DNA of 64,000 nt from Penium margaritaceum (Eukaryota; Streptophyta; Zygnematophyceae; Desmidiales; Peniaceae). Location of the stretch: positions 135,359 through 199,358 of the forward strand of contig SZWC01001622.1 in the NCBI GenBank assembly GCA_023375785.1, given 5' to 3'. Positions 9,762 through 22,000 of this stretch are shown piece after piece. Numbering within the stretch: the first letter of the stretch is position 1; each line of letters starts with the position of its first letter. Made by a program: the position numbers and the translations under genes. The notes below the pieces were generated by a model. It searched no databases and was not told the DNA's origin. It saw only the letters and a list, made by a program, of their open reading frames with translations.

Positions 9762-12700
9762 ATGAACTTTGAGCTATTGTGTGCAACATCACTGTCTTGC
9801 GGCTTTATGACACACTTGTTCCTATCCAGCATCTTTCGTACTCAAGAATTTCTTCCATTCTTTGCATCATTGTTCATTAAAGATAGTGCTAAGATCTTGG
9901 TAGTGCTTGGGCATGTTAGCGTAGAAGAGCGAGCGAATTGCCATTTTATCATCGAGGTGAAGATTGGGCAACATAAGAGAGTTTGTCTTTTATTTGAGAC
10001 TCCCCAAGCCACATGAGTTTGAATTTCATGCATGGTCGCCCTAATGCTTGCCCTATTGATGGGATGAAACCCCCTTTTTTCAATTGAAGCCATGTAGCCA
10101 TGTATGTATTTTCAAACAGCATTTTTCATGTTACTTCTCAAATAGCTCAGTTGCAAGCAACCTCGGCCGTTGACATCTTCACTATCGGATCTATGACGAG
10201 TAATTTTTAAACACTTTTTTGGTGACAAGATTTTCCCATTGGTTTGTATAGGAGAATTTGGTACTAGTTAAATCGAGATGTCGATCTCACTTTTGAGATC
10301 ATTGTTCTACTGGACACATAACTTGTCCTCGTCTATTCTCCTTTCACTTACACACCTGATTGTTATTTGTTAAGCAACGTTGATCACCTGCCACATTGTG
10401 GCTTGGAAACATTGTCTATTTTTTTTCAACGAGTTCGAAGCTTCGGACTCCCTACGCACCGAACTCCCATTCTATTGTGCATGCGGAATTCTTTGAGGTG
10501 GGTAGGTAGAAGGTAGAGGCGCGACAATGGGTTGGAAGACAAGGATACTTTTGCAAGTTGGATTCAGAAGTAAGTGTACTTCAATGTCAAGAATGGAAGT
10601 AATCGAGCACAGTTGTACAACTGCCAACACACAATTGCAATATGGTAGAGGCCGTAGGTGCTCGACAAGGACAACACATTTGAAGTCTAGATCTTTTAAG
10701 ATTTCTCACCAAGAATTTGGGGAATGTTCATGACATGCAAGGTGTATCTTCATAAAGATTTAACACCAAAGAGAATTCCACCAAACATCGTGAAAACCTT
10801 TTAAACATTTTGCGCAACTTCTTTTGAGTCTGTAGGGAAATGGTCAAAGTCATCAGACACTACCATTACAAACATTTGGCAATCGATGCCCATGAACCAA
10901 GGTTAGGGACTCGTACATGTCAGTAAGCCTCGGCATGTGAGATTATTCTCATGAGAGTGCTCTCAAGGTTTCCGTCCAAACCTTGATTTTTACTTATGCG
11001 CAAAATCCGTGTGCATTATGTTCCGATGTCTAGTGCCAGTAAAAATCGGTTTTCAATCAGGTACTCAACATTGTATAGGTTGTTTTTGGACTCTGAGGTT
11101 TTTTTTTTTTACTTTGCCGCACCCTTTTTGGAATCTGTGAGGACTGTCGCCACAAACTAGGAAGCAAGGACAACGGAAAAACGCAAGCTAATCACTGGTC
11201 AGTGCAAGCAACCCTCTAAATGAGCGACGGATGTAGCACCAACCATCCGATATGAGCGTGAACCATTCCTTGCCACAAGAAACCTGGAAGGGCACTTTGG
11301 CGTCTCCACCAAATCACGCTGATGACGATGCATCTCCCTGCTAGAATTCCTACGTGTGGAAACCTGATCCGTGAAATTGTCCTCGTCCACTGTCATAGCA
11401 GAAGCAGCAACAAGGTAGTTGTAGCGTTATCGCTTGCACTGCCTCCTCTATGAACAGGCCTAGCGTAAGAACCGTACTTGAGACAATAATTAACTAGCTA
11501 ACTAGACTCCATACCTTGCCTTACTGCAATCTATCAATCCATCATTCAGTTCCTCTACCCTAGCACACAATTCCGCTTTCCCTCCCCCTCTTTACTCATT
11601 GCACACACATCAACGTGGTGTTTCGTCTCTATCACTGCTCTCGTCATTATCTCCCATTCAATATTGCTCCTTAGCATCTTCATCACTCTACCATTACTCC
11701 TCCACTCTTGCGCTCTTTTGCATATCCCTTTTTACTTAACTACCTTAAATCTGAGAGCAAGCCCTGTGGTTGTGCCGTCGCTTGTACTACTTTTCCATAT
11801 CAAGTTCCTTAACTGTCATCATTCATCAACTCACTATGCCCATCCCTGCTCGCACTGCGCCCAGTTCCAGTTTTGAAATCTTCATTTCATCAGCCCACAC
11901 CTCATTGTAGCAGCTGATCGCCCGCATCCCGGCTGCTGCGGCTTCTCACTCATCATCATGCCCGCACCAGTAGGTGCTGCACCTAGTTAATCAGTCTCCA
12001 GCCTTCTTCACCACGTCAGCAATACCTCAGCACTTTGTCACATCCACTCCTTCCACTCTCATCACCTCAACTCTTCCACTATCCACTATGTGATGTCATT
12101 CTTTCATCAGCACTCACCGCTGAAGCTTCTGTTTTCATATTCATATCTTCACATGTGAGAGAAACAAGATCACGAGATCCGGATCTAGGATCAGTGAATG
12201 CAATGATCCGTGAATACATGGTTCTTCTACCATGGTTCCGGATCCAAATTGAGGATCTGTGCCATGGATATGGATCCCCTTGAAACTTCATGTGTAGGAT
12301 CTGTGTATAGCCTTAGCAGGTAGGCTGCGAAAGGGGAGAGCGCATTCAGCAGTGGTATGGGAGGAGGGGTTGGCGTGGGAGAGGGTCAAAGGTATAGCAG
12401 GGCCAGGCAGCCAGTATCCTGGAGGACAGAGGTAACGAGGGTAGCTGTGGAGGACAAGAGCGAGAGGCGAAGAGGGGAGGAATGGAGGGCGGAGGCTCCG
12501 GGGGGACAGAAAGGTGGGGGGGGACACATTGGTGGCCAATGATGGGCCATGCAGGTGCCCATGGATAGGACATAGCTTTGTTGGTGGAACCCGCCAAGCG
12601 ATGCATGCCAACAAGGGTTGAAGCCATTTCTGGTGGTGTTGAACGAAACCGAGACAAGGGGTGCAGCAACTCATTTTGGACCTCGCATAGGAAGATCCGA

Positions 12701-13632
12701 CGACGGCACAGTGCGTCCAACGCCCTGTCAGAAGCTGCATATAGAGTGCTATGACGGTCAAGGAGCATGAGGAGTAGTTTGCTGAGGGACGGGCGAAGGG
12801 GGATAGCCTAGCAGACCTAGAAAAGGTGTTCAGAGTGGAGGGGTGACAGGCCGAGTGGCAACAGGGGTGACAGAGCCAGAAGGCACAGGTAGGAGGCTCG
12901 TCAGGCCCATTTGTAATGGTACATAACGGACTGGAGACAGCGGGATTGGCAGGTACGGGAGCCGAGCAGGGAGGGGGGGGGATTTCCACAGGATGGAAAT
13001 ATTGTGGCAGAGCATGTCAGGTGTGAGAACACAAGGGACAGGAGTGATGGCTCAGAGCCTAGCACCTACTGTGGTTTGGGAGCAGGAGTGACTCTGTCTA
13101 GCCATTGGTGACACATGGCAATGAGGATGACCGGGTACTTATGGTGGCAGAAATTTTCCTCCGGAAATTGCTAAAACGGACACCAATAGAGGGTCAGTGG
13201 TCCACAGGGACAGCTGGGGCTGCTGTAGATGGACGACTCAATGGGGGATGCTAGCAGTTGATTGGGGAGCAGGTACGATGGGCAAAGAGCAGCACCGGGC
13301 CCTCCACATCATGCAAGGTGGCACAAGGTCATGGGGCGAGTGGTTGGTAGTGATGTAAGAACTTGGGGAGACCAGGGGGTTGGCAAGATGGAGGGGAGGA
13401 CGTGACAGCAGCAGAAGAAGCAAGAGAGGCAGTATACGCAGCAGCACAGATAGGAACTGCAACAACAGTTGTCGCTCCCTCTGGCTTCCCAGCGGAAGGT
13501 CTTCCAGCTGAGATTTGGTGATGTGACAACTGCAGGAGACAGGCACAGGCATGAGAGGACGACGGGCTGAGCTGTGCACATCCAGGACGGGAAGGTGATG
13601 GTGGCCCGTGGAGGGGCATTTGATAGGGCCCA
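9762..13632. other. unassigned intergenic sequence
   Basis: No recognised gene. 9762-11460 is mixed-composition DNA with scattered short frames. 11500-12100 is pyrimidine-rich (CTC/TCA-rich) on the plus strand. 12288-13020 has a 233-codon Pro/Ser-rich minus-strand frame without any motif I recognise, most likely a composition effect of the purine-rich plus strand. Confidence 0.35.
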
Positions 13633-13746
13633 CGTTGGAGGGTACATCAACGTGACTGAGAGGATTAAATTGGTTAAGACGCTTTGCAAAGCGTCTTAAC
13701 CAACTCAATCCTGCCGCGTTGGAGGGTACATCAACGTGATTGAGAG
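13633..13746. repeat. 30-bp direct repeats flanking the palindrome
   Basis: 13633-13662 and 13717-13746 are the same 30 bases with one C/T difference (start CGTTGGAGGGTACATCAACG). Between them are 54 bp, nearly all palindromic. This resembles a target duplication or replication-slippage scar around a hairpin insertion. Confidence 0.9.
13661..13712. repeat. long palindrome (perfect 34 bp at the core)
   Basis: 13670-13703 is a perfect zero-loop palindrome; its left arm is TTGGTTAAGACGCTTTG. After a 3-base mismatch the symmetry continues for six more bases (AGGATT/AATCCT). It would form a cruciform or hairpin. It sits between two 30-bp direct repeats. Confidence 0.95.
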
Positions 13747-14134
13747 TGATATAGGGAGATATCGAGCATGGCACAAAGGTGGATGGCTGGACGTGGTAGG
13801 TGGAGGGGGACGGCATCGGTAGTGTGAGGTCATTGGGCTGATTTCAAGCATTGGCACAGCAGCAACGGGAGAAGCCATTGCAGCAGTAGCAACTTTCACC
13901 CCAATGGGAGGCGCATGTTGGTATGTGTCCCACAGATTTGTTGTGACCTCTGGACTCGCTGCACACTCATCGCACTGACGCAGGTGATTAATGCTGGAGT
14001 GACACCGGCGCTGACATGACCACTTATGTGGCACCGGATTGGAATGAGACCATCTGCTCTCTTGTGGCTGGCGTCAAGGTTACCTCTAGCACAGGCGTTT
14101 ATAACCTGAATTGTTGTTGACACTAGGCTTCCTA

Positions 14135-14450
14135 GTGTATGACGGGGATGTATGTCCGGGTTTTCTTCCCAGGTTTGCTAGGTTGTGTGTGTGCAGGAAA
14201 ACATGTGGGTGAGGTCTCAGGTTCGAGTCTCACTAGGCGCGGGTGCGAGCGAGGATGGGCTCGCCGTTCGCCCGCTCGTCACCCCGCCACCTGCTCCGTT
14301 TCACCTAATAACACTCTCTCGTGTTACTCAGGTTTTTGTCACGTTTCGCTCGTCAAGCTTTCCTGTCCATGGCGTCTTGTGCCTCGCTTGGCTCGTGATT
14401 CCCCACTTCCCTCGCTCTCCCTCTAACCAGGCTACTCTATCCTCAGCGCA
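14135..14450 (+). mobile_element. possible tRNA-derived SINE
   Basis: 14210-14240 contains GGTTCGAGTCTC, a near-perfect Pol III B box, between short complementary arms GTGAG and CTCAC. A weak A-box-like TTGCTAGGTTG lies ~45 bp upstream, and an unrelated C/T-rich body follows, as in plant SINE heads. There is no clear poly(A) or T tail and no target duplication, so ends are approximate. It could be a chance match. Confidence 0.3.
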
Positions 14451-15143
14451 CCATTAGCGACATTGGTAATGGACATAGCAGTAGCAACCACAATGGTAGG
14501 ATTTGCAGCAGCACCCACAACAGTGGCACCATCGATTACAACGGTAGCGACAACATCCGTAGCTTTAGTAGTAGGGACCGGATAGGCAGCAGTAGCAACG
14601 CCCATGACAAAACACGATGTAGTAGGAGTAGTAGTAGTAACTGAAGCAGCACAAGCAGAGTCGGGAGGTGACAACAAGGATGTGACCAAGGTGATAGCCT
14701 GGGGGGGGAGGGCCTCCGGCGGTAAGAGAGGTTGTGGCAGTGAGCCAAGGAATTGGATTGACTTTATGGAGTGGAGGTGTTGCTACCATTTGTGTACTTG
14801 CGGATCTTGGCAGTGGCAGCGGATGTGGCTCGGGTGGCTATGGGGTTTTCCTTTGTGTGGTGCGCTCCGCATCCCATGGATTCCACACGGCCCCTGCTCC
14901 TACAGGTGGTGTGTCCTTTATTCTCTGGGTGTATCCACTGCTGAACGCTACAGCATGTTCAGGCTAAGCCTATCTCACGGAACCATGCGAAAACGGACAT
15001 CTCTATTACTGGAAAGAATTCATGTGGACACTGTCCTGACCTAATCAAAGATTAAAACAACGGTAGCACAAAAAACAGTAGACCGACCGGCCCCAATAGA
15101 TCAGAAAGTTCTGCACAATCTCCATGGGAGGAAATCTTCCTGG
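14451..15143. other. triplet-biased spacer downstream of the EAR gene
   Basis: 14460-14660 is built of GTAGCA/GTAGTA-type triplets resembling the leader of copia B (61000-61450). The remainder is ordinary. It would be the 3' flank of the minus-strand gene ending at 15144; no polyadenylation signal was assigned. Confidence 0.35.
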
Positions 15144-15644
15144 TCAGAGACCCAACCGAAGCTCGACGTCCACATCCGTTGCTTCCAATGTATCAAGACC
15201 ATTGACTGTTCCCCAAGAATTAGTGCTCGGATTAGGTCTAGAGCTTTGTGTCGGATCCGATCGCAACAGCTTCACCTCACGGCCTTCCGGCATAGTCCAT
15301 GATCTCCAAACCCTCTTCCTTGCACCACCACCGAATGTTGTTGCCTCTACCGTTAAGTCTTCTGGACAGAGCTCTTGGTGTTCGCACCTCCTACCAACAG
15401 AGGGGTGGGAATGGCCCACAGCACTTGGGCTGGCAGACGAAGCAAATTCGTCTGTTTCAAGAGGTGATTCTGAGCACGATACCATGACAACAGCACTTCC
15501 CCTCGTTGCAGGCGTCACGTGCTGCCACTGCTGCGGCTTATGCTCTTGCCGTAGGAGCTGCAGCAGCCGAGGATCTTGCACGTGTTGTTTCTCTTGGTGG
15601 TTTTGGTGTTGAGGGTGGTGAATCTGCTGCTGCTGATGCCTCTG

Positions 15645-15687
<43 letters not shown>

Positions 15688-16898
15688 TGCTGCCGCTTCT
15701 GCCGCTGCTGCTGCCACTCCTGCAATTGCTGGGACACCCAGGAACCATCTAAGCACGGAGAGTAGCGTTGCAGGTGGCCAACACGAGCAGACATCTCCAC
15801 CGCTCGAGTGTCCATTGGGTCGGTCAGCTGCCGTCTTCCTATTCCTGGCGAGCGCACTACTCCAGTCGGAACCGCTGCTATGAACCTCTTCCCGCTGCTG
15901 CTGTTGCTGTTGGCTGGGGAAGGGACAGCCATGACGGTGAGGGCGCTGCCGCTGGCGCTGGGAGAGGGGGGCTGAGCGGGTGGACCCCACGTCGCCAGAG
16001 ACTGGCGCAAAGACTGGATGCTGAGAGGATGGCCGTCCCAGCGCTCTCGCACTGAGAACACGGCAGGATGAGAGCCTTGGCCCCTCCCCCCTTCTCCTCC
16101 CCCTCCTCCTCCTCCTCCTCCTCCTCCNNNNNNNNNNNNNNNNNNNNNNNNNNNNNNNNNNNNNNNNNNNNNNNNNNNNNNNNNNNNNNNNNNNNNNNNN
16201 NNNNNNNNNNNNNNNNNNNNNNNNNNNNNNNNNNNNNNNNNNNNNNNNNNNNNNNNNNNNNNNNNNNNNNNNNNNNNNNNNNNNNNNNNNNNNNNNNNNN
16301 NNNNNNNNNNNNNNNNNNNNNNNNNNNNNNNNNNNNNNNNNNNNNNNNNNNNNNNNNNNNNNNNNNNNNNNNNNNNNNNNNNNNNNNNNNNNNNNNNNNN
16401 NNNNNNNNNNNNNNNNNNNNNNNNNNNNNNNNNNNNNNNNNNNNNNNNNNNNNNNNNNNNNNNNNNNNNNNNNNNNNNNNNNNNNNNNNNNNNNNNNNNN
16501 NNNNNNNNNNNNNTCCTCCTCCTCCTTCTCCTCCTCGTCCTCCTCCACCTCCTCCTCCTCCTGCACCTCCTCCTCCCCCCCAAGTTCCACAGCCGCCTCC
16601 GCGCACCTGTCGTCCACGAATCCAGCTGTGCTGTACTTTTGAAGGGCACTGGGCCGCGCTGCTGGACCAGCACAGGCCTTCCACCTGCGCGCAGCCTCCA
16701 ATCGTCTCCGCCTCTTGCCGGTCCCTTCGCGCGTCTGCGTCTGCGGCCGCCACGACCACTTGCGTCGCTGCCGCCGTCCCCGCCGCGGCAACGGCTGGCG
16801 GGGCGACCGCGGCCACTCCGGCTCCCCACCTGCCGCGACCTTGCCTGTGGCCTGTTGCGCCGGCCGCGATCTCCACCGGCGGCCAGGTCAGCGGCCAC
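15144..16898 (-). CDS. candidate polyQ protein with C-terminal EAR motif (incomplete, spans gap)
   Basis: From the stop at 15144-15146 one frame stays open on the minus strand to the assembly gap. The product ends DVDVELRLGL-stop. LxLxL at the extreme C-terminus is the EAR motif of many plant transcriptional repressors (for example SUPERMAN-type zinc-finger proteins), which recruits TOPLESS co-repressors. A Gln-rich stretch with a run of 15 Gln (15648-15714) precedes it, then Ser/Pro-rich sequence. I see no DNA-binding domain, so the family is unknown; a zinc-finger or other factor is possible. Upstream of the gap (16514-17053) all three minus frames are open in GC-rich DNA, so the reading frame, introns and start there are not decided; the start at 16898 is only nominal. 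It is the one frame here with host-gene character; inference, not proof. Confidence 0.4.
15648..15714. repeat. CTG/CAG microsatellite (polyQ-encoding)
   Basis: Twelve perfect CTG units (15648-15683) followed by imperfect CTG/TTG/CCG units. On the minus strand it encodes the Gln run of the EAR candidate. Length polymorphism is likely. Confidence 0.95.
16097..16575. repeat. TCC/GGA microsatellite containing a 386-base N gap
   Basis: Tandem TCC/CTC units occur on both sides of N bases 16128-16513. The gap is an unresolved repeat, so any protein read across it (Gly, Arg or Glu homopolymers depending on frame) is not reliable. Confidence 0.95.
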
Positions 16899-17053
16899 GT
16901 TCGGCCGTCGGTTCCTACGCCTTCCTCCATTTCTGCGGCTGGCAATGCTGACGGTGTCAGCCTTACGATGAATATGCTCCCGACTCTAGGAACACGGCAC
17001 GCGTTGCCGGGATTCAAGGGTGCAGGTGCAGCAGTTTTTCGCTGCAAAAGCAC

Positions 17054-17492
17054 CTAGAGATGTCGGTCGGCAGCTGACCGGCCTCTAGCGCTGGTTGCAT
17101 TGGCAGCTCAGAGGCGATGGGGCTGGCCGGGTGGGGCGTGGTGGATGCGCGGTGTTGAGTGGACGCAGTCGCCGCAGTCTTTGGAGCCGCCGCGAAGGCA
17201 ACGTGGGGGCTCCGTGCCGTATCGCCTGAGAGACACGCCAGGGGTCGGGGCCGCGTGGTCAGCCCTGTGGTCTGAGGTGCGGGACGACAATGTGGCACAG
17301 GGTTAGAGTGCGAAGTCGGAGCGATCAGGAGAGGTATGATGTTGGGAAGTGGCTGCGGAGTCCGTGCCGTGTCAGTGAGGGGGTACGGGACCCCTTCGCA
17401 GTGGCTGGTCAGCGGCGCCCGAGTAGGCGCGTGTGGTGAGGTGAATTGCCACCAAAGGCCTCGCTCGCGCCAGAGCGAGCGAGCGGCGGACA

Positions 17493-17528
<36 letters not shown>

Positions 17529-18664
17529 AGCTGAACCAGCGAGCTGGTATGAGGAGAATCCTTACCGCGACTCCTGAAGAAGCGAACTAGGCTGGCTTCG
17601 GCGGCGTGAGCTCGCCAGTGCCGTGGCGGCTTGATTCTAGCGCAGGGCCAAACGCGCGAAGGATTTTGGACGAGCGCGACCGCCAGAGGGAGAGCCAGAA
17701 ACAACGGAGAAGGGGGAAAAGTGTAAGAGTGGACTAGACGAAGAGATGATCGAGGCGCCATACAGCGTCAAGGCAAGACAGCGGAGGGGAAATCATCACC
17801 TTGGTATAGAAAGTGTTTTATGTGAAGGCATTACTGAAGCCCGCATATGATCGTAGTGAATTACCTCAAACTAAAGGGTCACGTAGACTAGTACGAAAGT
17901 CAAGTTACTCCAGGAAACAACAAGTTCCCTTGCTTCGATCGTCACTAACCTTAAACAAGAAAACAACGGTCATGAAAACGTAAAAACATCCATTTCTATC
18001 AAACATGCAATTCCTTGAAAGATGAATAGAAGCGCAATCTCAACATCTTCTATAAGGCAATACCATAAGGAAAAACATCAGATATCAGAAGGACTTTGAG
18101 ACTGATTGCATAAACAAGAAAAATCAACGGAAAATAGGAAAGTTTAGGAAGGATAATTTTAAACAAAAACATCAAATTCATTTGTCAAAACTGATCAAGT
18201 TACCATACGATTAAAATTAAGTTTCATTAAGATTAAAACAAATCACACATCATTCATCAAGAAAATGGGAACAAAACTGAATTAATTATTTATATGGAAA
18301 TATTTCAGATGATTTAACAACTTTATTTGGAGTAAATTTCAAATTTAATTTTACATTTCCTTATCTCATGACATGGTTCTTCTTTGAAACTTTACTACTT
18401 AAACAACTCTTACCAAGCATTTTAAATTGTGATGACTGAAAGTAACGAGAAAATTTGGGGCCATGACATAAGATAAATTTCAATCTATTCGTATACAACA
18501 AATGGCAACTTTAGTTTAAAGAATGAAGGAATGAATACATGCAAACTACCTTATTTTCATTCTTTAAAGACACTCATATAATTCATGGATCAAAACAGAA
18601 TAAGACCAACATTCATTAAATAAAATCTAAAAACGATTCTTAAATACATTTACATCAAATAAAA
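17054..18664. other. GC-rich to AT-rich transition, no gene
   Basis: GC-rich DNA to about 17700 that could be the upstream region of the minus-strand EAR candidate. It changes abruptly to AT-rich DNA with no long frame. I see no supported promoter element. Confidence 0.4.
17493..17527. repeat. 35-base poly-G tract
   Basis: Thirty-five consecutive G. It is a strong G-quadruplex candidate and a typical site of length error. Confidence 0.97.
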
Positions 18665-19075
18665 TGTTAGGTGAGACGGGTTAAACAAAATCCTTGGTTG
18701 ACGAGGCCAAAACCCATTTCTTGAGGGTCTCCAACCCTTAAGCCATCTCGTCTCACTACCCACACTCACACATGACCCCGCTCAAGCCATGTGGCTATGT
18801 CGACTGATCGCCATGGAAGTGCCATGCCACAATCCCCTCCATTAGAGGTGAGAGCAGCTTCAGCATCCCTTGTAATCCCTACGTGGAATTTCAGCCATAG
18901 AACTCTAACACTCATGTAAATGATTCAATAAGATCCTACGCCGACTAGGCAAGAACAGCTTGAGAATGGCTTGAGGGTCTCCGACCCTCAAGCCATGCTA
19001 TCGCATCGCCCATAATCTCAAGTGACCTCGCTTAGGCCACATGCTCCTTCGACAAACAAGCATGTAACTGCCACA
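18665..19075 (-). mobile_element. TRIM-2, miniature LTR retrotransposon
   Basis: Terminal repeats 18665-18831 and 18915-19075 share the family core (ATCCTTGGTTGACGAGG in the left copy; the GAGGGTCTCC...ACCCTCAAGCC hairpin). A C-rich polypurine complement (TCCCCTCC) follows the left repeat. The PBS complement before the right repeat is decayed (ACTCTAACACTCA). No clean target duplication is visible. It is more diverged than TRIM-3. Confidence 0.65.
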
Positions 19076-22000
19076 AAACATGATGTTTAAGATATTTATA
19101 ACCATAGGAATACAAAAGTATGAAAGTTGTATAAAAAGAAACAAAAACAAAAAATCCGTACTAAACTTTTAGATGTTTAACATGACATGAATGCTAGTTT
19201 TTTATACATGAATAATAACTTACCATCATAACATAACCTTTTATTCTAATTGATGAAGTAATAAACAATATTGAATGAAAATAAAACACATTTTCTATAC
19301 ACATATAATCCCCGTCTTTTGAATCGGTAAAACATGACATTTCACAAACCAAATCAAATGGATAATGCTTATCGTAAACAAAAACAAATGAGCTTTCGAC
19401 AAGTGCTTTTTTAACCAAACTTCGACCACATACAAAAGATTAAAAACAACATTTAACCTTTTCTTTTTATCTATTTCAATCATATCATCTTCAGAGACTC
19501 TTTCAAAATACATTGGAAGAAAGACAAGAAAACTTGGATGAATTCACAAGTGAATCAATGTCACAAATGATAATCTTTCATAATCATTCATGTAATGAAA
19601 GATATTATCCTTTAATAATAACTACATGGAAAATAAAATAGGAAAACGTGTAGTAATCATTTTAAGAATATATTTCCGTATGGATACAAAAATCATTTTT
19701 TATGCCCCTAATTTAAGCAACTTCAACATGATAAAACGGTTTTTAAGAAAATCTTCATTTTCCATGAGTTTTTGAAAAAACGAGGTACCTATTTTAGAGA
19801 AGAGAAACCCCATCTTATATACCAATGATGGGAATATTTTATGCTCGCGACTCAGACACGACGTTCTTAGCATGGTGAGTAGTGTGAGAGTGACAAATGT
19901 GAAAAAAAGACCTACATTTGGTTTCATGAGAGGTTAAATGATGAAGGTGACATCGCATTGTTTTGTTTTGTAAGCAATTCTGAGAATTTTGATAATTTTT
20001 TGTTTGTTACTATATAATATAAGTTCACATCTTAAATAGTCTTTCTCAAATTCAATGAAACAATTTGAAAACAAATTGATTAAAACCTTTTTCTTGGTAA
20101 AATATAAACATCACTACAAAGCAAAAAGTTTAAACCCAATATAGAAAGACAATTTCCAAGATCTACATGAAATGTAAATGATGTGAAATTTCTATAGAGA
20201 AACTTACATCCACTGGATCATATTCAAAAACCTTAGTGAACCATTTGCTTTCTTTTTTTTGAGAATATAAATGTAATTTCTTAGAAAAATTAAACTTCCA
20301 TTTATTTTTGAACTAAATATGAGGAGTCACATATTTTTTTGAAGAAAAAAAGAGATGATATTCATACAATAATTCTGCAATGAATTGTTGATTCCAATTT
20401 TCAACATGTTTGAATTTTACTTCTTCATTTTCATCAAAACATTCAAACATTGTTATGTTCTTTAATCCTTAATAAAACTGAAATGCAAAACTTCTTGTTC
20501 TTCATTATAACAAAATTTCCCTTCTTCATGATGAGATCAATTATAATTTTAAACACTCTAGTCATCAATACTTGGGCGAAACTTTGTAAATTGATATCAC
20601 TTTTTTTTCTCCACTATCTCACCAATTTACAAAAATAATTCAAAAGATTGCAATTCCGTACACACAAATATAGAAACCCATAATGGAATGATGAATATGA
20701 TTCTGCTATTCAATGCATCATTAAGCTAGATGCAATTTTTAAGCTTAAATGTTGTACTACACATTGTAAAAATGATTTGCAACCAGGTTTATTGTTTCAA
20801 TATAGTTTGATAGTAAACTTCACTACTCATTGATTCGATGTATATGAATCTCATAAATATTTATACATTGTATAAGTAATGCATTCCATTTCGTATAATG
20901 TGAATCTTGGTTACCCAACATGTGAGGGGTCAACGAATGTGGAAACTTATTTCATATGTCTGATGAACAAGGAAAAACTCACCAAAAATATTAACAAGGA
21001 AGAACTATTTGAACAAACATACATTCCAAAGGCTTTTTGCATTTATGGTCTAGTTTCACTTCAAAACGCCTTTTCTCAAAACCGTACTAGGTGCTATGAG
21101 AAATCAAATCACTTTAAAGTTTTATTTAAATACTAATTTCGATAAACATACATGAAAATAATAAATATCTGAATGCTTTCAAGAGAAAAGTAGAGAATAA
21201 AATGTATTGAACTTGAAATTTGCTTCAAAGGATTTAAAAGGGGCATTAGGTTTGAATGTTTTTATGAAACAAGTGAAGTAATTTTGTTTAGAAAAAAATC
21301 ATAGTCTGAAATATAATAGATTATTTTCAATCATTAAAATTTTATTCAATTTCAAAACATTGCTCTTTTAAACCCATAGAAGTTCACCAACTACCTGGAT
21401 TTTGCTTTGGTAAACTTCTTTGGGGATTTCAGAGGGATGGTAATGAAAACATTGTACATGAGGATGATTTTGGAAGATTATAAAAAGATTTTATCATCTT
21501 GAGCTCTTTATTATGAGATTTAAACCTACTTCACATTGGTGTGATGGTATTTAGTATCAAAACTTTTGATAAAAGTCATGAAATTGAATTTATTCCTTTA
21601 CACCTAAAACATGTCTTAAGGTGGTCCATGTTAGAGAAACTTGCAAACAAAGTAAACTGTTCTCATATAGCACATCGTCATCAATTTGAAAAACAATTAA
21701 TGTATGAAAATTTAAATTGAGGTTCATGTTTGATGAAGTCTACATAAGGTTCCATGAACAATAAGAAGAATACATGAAGAATTGAAAATATTCATTTTAG
21801 AAGACTCCATGTAACAAAACTCGAAGAAATTACAAGTTTGTAGTATTTAAGAATAATTCTATTACTTTTGTGTCATGTACGTTAGCTTAGGTAAAAATTC
21901 TTAGGCATCTCCTTCAAATAAGATCATAAAACATTTGTCAGAAAAACAATCCCTGGTTCATACATGCATAAGCGCCGTAGATTTTAAAAAGTTAAGTTAG

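Noticed and set aside
12288-12989. 233-codon minus-strand Pro/Ser-rich frame
   Set aside because: Explained by purine-rich plus-strand composition; neighbouring frames are equally open and no domain is seen.
13238-13816. 192-codon minus-strand frame across the palindrome
   Set aside because: It runs through the palindrome and direct repeats; Leu/Ser/Pro-rich without motif.
16068-17057. 329-codon plus-strand Pro/Ser-rich frame
   Set aside because: Largely N gap and TCC repeat; the opposite strand carries the EAR/polyQ frame.
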